This document shows, piece by piece, positions 29,119-33,446 of a stretch of DNA of 33,446 bases. Each line of letters begins with the position of its first letter. Positions within the stretch are counted from its first letter, which is position 1. The notes beneath the pieces were generated by a model. The model made no database searches and was not told where the DNA came from. It saw nothing but the letters and a program-made list of their open reading frames with translations. This DNA comes from Psychromonas sp. B3M02 (GTDB taxonomy: Bacteria; Pseudomonadota; Gammaproteobacteria; Enterobacterales; Psychromonadaceae), in NCBI RefSeq assembly GCF_003318165.1, contig NZ_QOCB01000082.1:1-33446 (forward strand), given 5' to 3'. The translations under genes were made by a program, and so were the position numbers.

Positions 29119-29886
29119 ATGAAAATGAAAACAACCGCCATGATCATCGCCACATTATGGAGTAGCATGAGCCTCGCAGACAATTGTGTTTATGATTGCC
29201 CTACGGGTGTTTCAGGTGAGCAGATCGAACGTTCAATTTACACATTAAGCAATAATGCAAATACAAAATTTGCAGATTGGGTTGCTTATAATGTAACCAG
29301 TGAAACGATTGATGGCCCATCTCGCTCACGATACTGGAAAGCTGACCCAGACATTGATTCAGCAGACACATTAGAGCCCGGTGACTACACGGATGCGAAT
29401 GCTATTTTATCAACAGATAGAGGTCACCAAGTACCATTAGCTTCATTTAGTAATACAGATGATTGGGCAATGCTTAATTACTTATCAAACATTACGCCAC
29501 AATCTTCCACTTTAAACCAAGGTCCTTGGGTAGACTTAGAAAGTGCAGTGAGAAGTATGGTCTCTGCTGGACAAGATGTTTACGTAGTCAGTGGCCCCTT
29601 ATATGAGTGGACCTTTGGTGAGTTACCTGAAGCTGACGAAACACATACCATCCCAAGCGGTTACTTCAAAGTAGTGATCACTGATGTTAATGGCTGGGTA
29701 GAAGCTTCCGCTTTTATTATGGAGCAGAGTGCCGCTCGTGCCGATGATTTTTGTACAACAGAAGTGACCGTTGATGAAGTGGAATCTCGAAGTGGGTTAG
29801 ATATTATGCCGTCTTTAGCTTCCTATAAAGAAAGCTCAGTTGAAGGTCAACTGGGTGGATTAACTGCTAGCTTAGGTTGTAGTTAA
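29119..29886 (+). CDS. Secreted non-specific DNA/RNA endonuclease
   Basis: Enzymes of this family (Serratia nuclease/NucA type) cut DNA and RNA outside the cell or in the periplasm. The 255-residue precursor has a Sec signal peptide with cleavage after Ala20 (SMSLA-DNC). The catalytic motif DRGHQVPLA (D100-H103, His as general base) is followed by the metal-binding region YLSNITPQSSTLNQGPW (N124, N133) and VYVVSGPLYE. Cysteines at the N- and C-termini suggest disulfides. AAGGA precedes the ATG. It probably recovers phosphate or nucleotides from environmental DNA. It is a single gene convergent with the acidic lipoprotein gene. Confidence 0.92.
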   Translation: MKMKTTAMIIATLWSSMSLADNCVYDCPTGVSGEQIERSIYTLSNNANTKFADWVAYNVTSETIDGPSRSRYWKADPDIDSADTLEPGDYTDANAILSTDRGHQVPLASFSNTDDWAMLNYLSNITPQSSTLNQGPWVDLESAVRSMVSAGQDVYVVSGPLYEWTFGELPEADETHTIPSGYFKVVITDVNGWVEASAFIMEQSAARADDFCTTEVTVDEVESRSGLDIMPSLASYKESSVEGQLGGLTASLGCS

Positions 29887-29936
29887 ATTGCTCCAGTGCG
29901 AGTTAATGGAAATGAAAAATAAGATAGACCTTATAT

Positions 29937-29964
29937 AAAAAAAGCCCTGCTATATGGCAGGGCT
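29937..29964 (-). terminator. Terminator after the acidic lipoprotein gene
   Basis: AGCCCTGC and GCAGGGCT pair around a six-base loop, followed on the minus strand by seven or more T residues, 20 bases beyond the stop. Confidence 0.85.
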
Positions 29965-29984
29965 AAAGGACTCAAACTGCTTTA

Positions 29985-31505
29985 TTATAATTCGTAAGCA
30001 TTACTTAATGTGGTGGTATTACTCTCTAACATTGCTTGATATAGCTCTTCTGTTTCAGACGTCGTTGTAATTAATCCATTTAAGTCGCTATAAAACTCCG
30101 TTGCAGCAGCATCGTCAACAAAATCAGACGCGCTGTATTCACCTAAATCAACTAAATCGACATTGGTTGTCATTAAATATTGAATCACATCTGATTCATC
30201 AGCGTCAGAACTCACCAAATTAATTTCAACACGAGATAAATTAGGGTCATCATAGCCAAATAAGCTGCTTTCCAATACTACTGGCTCTTCATTGGCTAAC
30301 GAGTAAATAGATTGGTAAGAGATATAACTTGCAGACGATGTTATTTCTTCATCTAAACGAAAGTGTACGCGTTGGTAATCAAAGTCGTCACTACTGTAAC
30401 TCCCGTTTGTATCGATACAAAAAGCATCTGCAAGACTACATGTACTGCTCACAGTCACATCATCTAAAGTATCAACTGACGGAAACGCAGCTAAATCCAA
30501 AAAGGTCACGTCATCTAATTCAGTGAAACTGGTAAATGACCACTCATTATCACTGATTGCCCCCGATAAGTAACCGCTCCATAACGAAACCTCTGAAGTG
30601 TCATAGGCTAATGTCAATAATTCGACATCATCATAAATAGGCTGCCAAAAATAACTTTGATCATCATGTACAGCAATAATACCGCTGTCACTGTCTAACT
30701 CTACAGTGTCAGTGCTAGACCAATAAAGGTCGGTTAAATATAAGCTAGAAAGCGTTGATGTCATATTATAGCCGGCATCGTCTTCATCTTCATAAAGATT
30801 TTCAGGATCAATAAACTTCCAGGTTGTTAAAGCACTATATTGTAATGTAGTTGAATCATAATCATCATATGCAGTGATTAATACATCACGATCCGCTGGG
30901 TATGGTGAATCAACAGGAATATCTGCAGAAGTCGTTTTACCAGAGACTGATTCAACGCCATAACTGCTTTGATAGTACGATGTACTCTCACTAACTTCCC
31001 TTACATTTACTAACGCAGTGCCTGATGCGGTCTCTCGATAATCACTGCCAGTATAACAAGCCCCATCTTGCTCTTGAGTAATATTTAATACCATATCATC
31101 AAGCAGATCTTTCTGAACACTAAACATATAGCTACCTCGATCGCCACCGCTTATGGTTTCCACTTCTTCAAGTGTGACATAGCCATCGTCAGGTACATCA
31201 GTACTGGTAATGGTAAACAACCCATTAGTAATATCCTCTCCTTCATACGTTTCTGCGATGCTACCATCAGCATTATGATAAAGAATATTATAATCATCTT
31301 CAGCGACATAAGCGGTGATCACTTCACCATCATTCAAATCTGAATCAGCATAAATAATACACTTACTATCCAGTGAACTTTCACTAACAGATTTTAATTG
31401 CAGCACTTGCCACTGATATGTTGGGGCACTAGAATCAGAAGAGCCTGAGCCACACCCAACAACTAATGCAGGTACAATGAGAGACGCTAAGATGGACTTT
31501 TTCAT
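29985..31505 (-). CDS. Large acidic lipoprotein of unknown function
   Basis: This encodes a 506-residue lipoprotein precursor: signal peptide MKKSILASLIVPALVVG, then Cys18 in the lipobox VVGC, and a GSGSSDSS linker. The mature protein is unusually rich in Asp, Glu, Ser, Thr and Tyr and poor in basic residues, with repeated beta-strand-like stretches, and has a few cysteines that may pair (KCIIYAD, GACYTG, STCSLADAFC). I recognise no domain; an outer-membrane-anchored beta-rich surface or periplasmic protein is the most that can be said. AAGGA precedes ATG 31505. It has its own terminator and appears to be a single gene, beside the secreted nuclease. Confidence 0.85.
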   Translation of the reverse strand: MKKSILASLIVPALVVGCGSGSSDSSAPTYQWQVLQLKSVSESSLDSKCIIYADSDLNDGEVITAYVAEDDYNILYHNADGSIAETYEGEDITNGLFTITSTDVPDDGYVTLEEVETISGGDRGSYMFSVQKDLLDDMVLNITQEQDGACYTGSDYRETASGTALVNVREVSESTSYYQSSYGVESVSGKTTSADIPVDSPYPADRDVLITAYDDYDSTTLQYSALTTWKFIDPENLYEDEDDAGYNMTSTLSSLYLTDLYWSSTDTVELDSDSGIIAVHDDQSYFWQPIYDDVELLTLAYDTSEVSLWSGYLSGAISDNEWSFTSFTELDDVTFLDLAAFPSVDTLDDVTVSSTCSLADAFCIDTNGSYSSDDFDYQRVHFRLDEEITSSASYISYQSIYSLANEEPVVLESSLFGYDDPNLSRVEINLVSSDADESDVIQYLMTTNVDLVDLGEYSASDFVDDAAATEFYSDLNGLITTTSETEELYQAMLESNTTTLSNAYEL

Positions 31506-31533
31506 TATTTTAATCCTTAAAATAAAATAGTGT

Positions 31534-31776
31534 TTAATATGAATACAGCCAAAATTTTCGAAGTATCTGGTGCTGCCGATAACTTGATAAAGCTTGTGTC
31601 GATTTTTTGATATTTAACGCCATTTTTATGACATTTATTAAATTAATAGCGTAAATAAACAAACTTAAAGTAATAATCACTGTGAATATACTTAGATAAA
31701 GCAGAATCCATGCCATAAACATTAAAGAAAAAATAAAAGTTGATGAGAATAAACAAGCAGATTGAATTTGAAGCAA
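31534..31776 (-). CDS. Doubtful small membrane protein
   Basis: An 80-codon frame starting at TTG encodes two hydrophobic stretches (IFSLMFMAWILLYLSIFTVI and ITLSLFIYAINLINVI) followed by a basic tail ending RKFWLYSY, a credible topology for a small membrane protein. There is no ribosome site before the TTG or before the internal ATG 31716, and AT-rich spacer DNA easily produces such hydrophobic frames. It lies 28 bases upstream of the acidic lipoprotein gene on the same strand. Confidence 0.25.
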   Translation of the reverse strand: MLQIQSACLFSSTFIFSLMFMAWILLYLSIFTVIITLSLFIYAINLINVIKMALNIKKSTQALSSYRQHQILRKFWLYSY

Positions 31777-31938
31777 GTAGAGGAGATTTTATGTGCATTT
31801 ACATGAAATATATTGGTTAGGTTTAAGCTAGAGAAAATACTTTGATTAACAGCCTAACTACTTTAAACAGTTATATTAATGAGTAAAACAGCGCTATTAG
31901 TCGCGAAATAACCCCCAGTAGCATTAAATTTAAAAATA

Positions 31939-31970
31939 AAAAGTCGAGTTTCAGGAAAAATGATTTAGTT
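31939..31970. repeat. Fragment of the MITE-like element
   Basis: TTTCAGGAAAAATGATTTAG resembles the left-interior segment of other copies (CGGAAAAATGGCTTAG). It abuts the left end of the full copy that follows. Confidence 0.4.
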
Positions 31971-31972
31971 TA

Positions 31973-32195
31973 ATGCCAATTGCATTAAATAAGTGCTCTC
32001 AATTTTGAGCCGGAAAAATAGATTAATTCAAGGCCTCATTTAAGCCTTTTCGACGATTAACTTCGTTAATCGTCTATCGGAGAATTAACCAAAAGAGGTT
32101 AATGCTTTATATAGTTGTTCTATGGGCGAAAATGGCAAGGAAGGACTCAGTTATTTAACAAGTAAAATAGATCAGTTACTTAGTGTGATTGGTAT
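31973..32195. repeat. MITE-like element, long form with internal hairpin
   Basis: A 223-bp element bounded by ATGCCAAT and ATTGGTAT, ending AACAAGTAAAATAGATCAGT like the short-form copies. Its middle holds a perfect 10-bp stem, GACGATTAAC and GTTAATCGTC, with a TTC loop (32052-32074). Confidence 0.75.
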
Positions 32196-32376
32196 AATAC
32201 TTTGTTAGCAAATTATTGAGGACATTAAACCTGTTAATGGAGTGAATAATGAAGATTAATGTAAAAAACAGGTTAATCCGCATGACTTACAAATACCAAC
32301 AGTAATAAAGATGACATTAAATTGACAGGCTTAACACATAACAAAAAGCATTATTTTCCTACAAAAATGTACAAAG

Positions 32377-32420
32377 CAACTCTACAGCAAGCTTATATAG
32401 CAAGCCATCTGTAGAGTTGC
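32377..32420 (-). terminator. Long hairpin after the sigma-28-driven gene
   Basis: A perfect 12-bp stem, GCAACTCTACAG and CTGTAGAGTTGC, lies 37 bases beyond the stop of the gene at 32457. On the minus strand it runs into TTTGTACATTTTT, an imperfect T-tract. Confidence 0.55.
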
Positions 32421-32456
32421 TCTCAGCACATTGATCAGCGTTGTATGTTACTTGAA

Positions 32457-32804
32457 TTAAACCACAGCCAATAATAAAGCTCCCACTGATAATGCACCTT
32501 TTAAGAATTGACCAGCAGAATAACTGTCATCCGCTTCTTCCTTGTCTTTTTCAGGATGGTCCATACCTAGCATACCATGAGCAAAAGACTCAACTTTACT
32601 TGTGCCCTCTTCTTCTGATGCAGGCACATTTGTCCTCTCTGCTGCAGACAACTCTTTTGCCTTAGCTGATAACTCAACATGGTTATTTTCTGTTGGTGTA
32701 ACAGCTTTTAACTCTTTAGCAGCCTCTGCATCTTTAGTTTGTGCATGTTGAGGTGTTGCAACCTTAAGATGAGTACTGTATTGATTAATGCCAATATTTG
32801 TCAT
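32457..32804 (-). CDS. Unknown protein under sigma-28 control
   Basis: This encodes a 115-residue protein that I do not recognise. It starts MTNIGINQYSTHLKVATPQ, has a charged, Ala/Glu/Lys-rich, probably disordered middle including NNHVELSAKAKELSAAERT, and ends in a hydrophobic segment, AGQFLKGALSVGALLLAVV, at the very C-terminus. There is no signal peptide. The VELSAKAKEL-type phrase recurs in flagellum-associated and other low-complexity proteins, but it is not diagnostic. ATG 32804 is fixed by AGAGGGA upstream; the frame extends to 32837 without a ribosome site. The near-consensus sigma-28 promoter places it in the late flagellar/chemotaxis regulon. It may be a small tail-anchored or secreted flagellum-related protein. 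Confidence 0.8.
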   Translation of the reverse strand: MTNIGINQYSTHLKVATPQHAQTKDAEAAKELKAVTPTENNHVELSAKAKELSAAERTNVPASEEEGTSKVESFAHGMLGMDHPEKDKEEADDSYSAGQFLKGALSVGALLLAVV

Positions 32805-32838
32805 AAATCCCTCTAATTTATTCAATGTCCACGTCAAT

Positions 32839-32865
32839 TTATCGACAGGAAAATAAAAAACTTAA
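32839..32865 (-). promoter_or_regulatory. Sigma-28 (FliA) promoter of the unknown gene
   Basis: On the minus strand TTAAGTTT (32865-32858), 11 bases, then GTCGATAA (32846-32839). Each half differs from the consensus TAAAGTTT-N11-GCCGATAA at one base. The predicted leader before ATG 32804 is about 25-30 bases. Confidence 0.85.
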
Positions 32866-33074
32866 GTTTTTTCTGTTTTATTTTTAAAAAAACTTATCGC
32901 TAACAAACTAAACAAGAGCATTTTTTATGCCATTATTAAAAATAAAAGTAAAAAGCGACATTTATACCTTTAATAATAGTTAAATATTCATAAAGCGGTA
33001 GAAAAAGACCGAAATTATCCTCTTTTTTAGCAAAAAATAATTAATTAAGAGGTTAGCACTGTCACCCAAGGGCA

Positions 33075-33224
33075 ATGATAAACAAATTATTCCTCTTAAC
33101 TTGCCGTATAGGAAGTGATTGCCGCTTTGTAAACGGCAATATGAGTGACAAACACCCCAACAAGCACAGTGGCTTTAATATTGTCAGTACAAAAGAGGAA
33201 GGTAACGGCTATCTAACAGCCTGA
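33075..33224 (+). CDS. Doubtful 49-residue frame
   Basis: The frame starts MINKLFLLTCRIGSDCRF and ends TKEEGNGYLTA. The composition is protein-like, but the only ribosome-site candidate, AAGGG, is just two bases from the ATG. It lies within DNA that forms several inverted repeats. I regard it as probably non-coding. Confidence 0.15.
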   Translation: MINKLFLLTCRIGSDCRFVNGNMSDKHPNKHSGFNIVSTKEEGNGYLTA

Positions 33225-33227
33225 ATT

Positions 33228-33279
33228 ATACCAATTGCATTAAATAAGCGATCTAAATTTTGTGCAGAAAAAATGGCTT
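33228..33279. repeat. Truncated MITE-like element
   Basis: The left 52 bases of the family (ATACCAATTGCATTAAATAA through AAAAAATGGCTT) stop exactly where the next complete copy begins. Confidence 0.7.
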
Positions 33280-33441
33280 ATACCAATTGTATTAAATAAC
33301 TGATCTAAATTTTGCGCCGGAAAAATGGCTTAGTTTGAGGCGTAAGTTGATGTAAATGGTTGTTCCCTATACGAAACTTACAACGAAAAAATAAGTTGTT
33401 TTAACAAGTAAAATAGATCAGTTACTTACTATGATTGGTAT
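33280..33441. repeat. MITE-like element, short form, copy 2
   Basis: A 162-bp copy in the same orientation as 91-252. By eye it differs only within the interior segments GTTTGAGG (against GTTAGAGG) and CCCTATA (against CCATATA). It has the same ends and the same nested inverted repeat. Confidence 0.85.
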
Positions 33442-33446
33442 TATTA

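Larger units (their letters stand above)
31777..32456. other. Spacer with repeat copies and a hairpin
   Basis: No supported gene lies here. It contains a nine-codon frame with a strong ribosome site (31791-31820), a repeat fragment (about 31939-31970), a full repeat (31973-32195), an 18-codon frame at 32249 with GGAG upstream that lies inside an 8-bp inverted repeat (AACCTGTT, 32228-32235; AACAGGTT, 32267-32274), and a hairpin (32377-32420). Confidence 0.55.
32805..33446. other. Spacer at the window end
   Basis: It holds the sigma-28 promoter, an AT-rich stretch, a region with several mutually exclusive inverted repeats (33019-33150), a doubtful 49-codon frame (33075-33224), a truncated repeat (33228-33279) and a full repeat (33280-33441). 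Confidence 0.55.

Noticed and set aside
31573-31580. Perfect GCCGATAA, a sigma-28 -10 element, on the plus strand
   Set aside because: No TAAAGTTT-like sequence lies 11 bases upstream and no rightward gene follows.

Overview
This is an AT-rich chromosomal window from a marine gammaproteobacterium. Three things suggest the Vibrionales/Alteromonadales side, and Psychromonas or a close relative is my best guess: the gene order ftsK-lolA-rarA-crcB-serS, the rnt/motY divergent pair (MotY belongs to sodium-driven polar flagella), and the close resemblance of the conserved proteins to Vibrio and E. coli homologues. The genus is inferred from remembered sequences, not from a search.

Layout. Positions 1-1350 hold the start of a leftward secreted-protein gene, a MITE-like repeat, an SOS-controlled sulA with a clear LexA box, and a 67-residue protein. 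Positions 1372-8337 hold a leftward core block: fadR, ftsK, lolA, rarA, crcB, serS (division, lipoprotein sorting, replication-fork maintenance, fluoride export, tRNA charging). fadR stands where lrp stands in E. coli and has a second LexA-like box in its promoter region. Positions 8681-16346 hold dsbB, a DUF5062-like gene, ligA, zipA, cysZ, sodB, grxD, a small fibronectin-III-like lipoprotein and rnt. From 16472 comes motY with a sigma-28 promoter, then a leftward group (spermidine-synthase-like methyltransferase, Rof, acetyltransferase) and psiE. A MarR-type regulator at 20703-21122 faces a siderophore-interacting-protein gene across paired palindromes. Then come a luciferase-like monooxygenase, a DUF1275 membrane protein, dps, an EAL phosphodiesterase with a broken GGDEF domain, and serC.

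From about 28.2 kb the window turns accessory. It holds a tiny His/Gly-rich lipoprotein, a secreted DRGH-type nuclease, a large acidic lipoprotein, several copies of the repeat, and a 115-residue unknown protein read from a near-consensus sigma-28 promoter.

How it fits together. Most genes are ordinary housekeeping. The two SOS boxes (sulA, fadR) and the two sigma-28 promoters (motY and the unknown protein at 32457-32804) are regulatory links readable directly from sequence. The most useful lead is the unknown flagellar-regulon protein. The most visible structural oddity is a family of terminal-inverted-repeat elements about 160-220 bp long, five recognisable copies plus fragments, with near-identical copies close to both ends of the window. 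I found no CRISPR array, rRNA, tRNA, prophage or transposase gene, and no clearly new multi-gene system.
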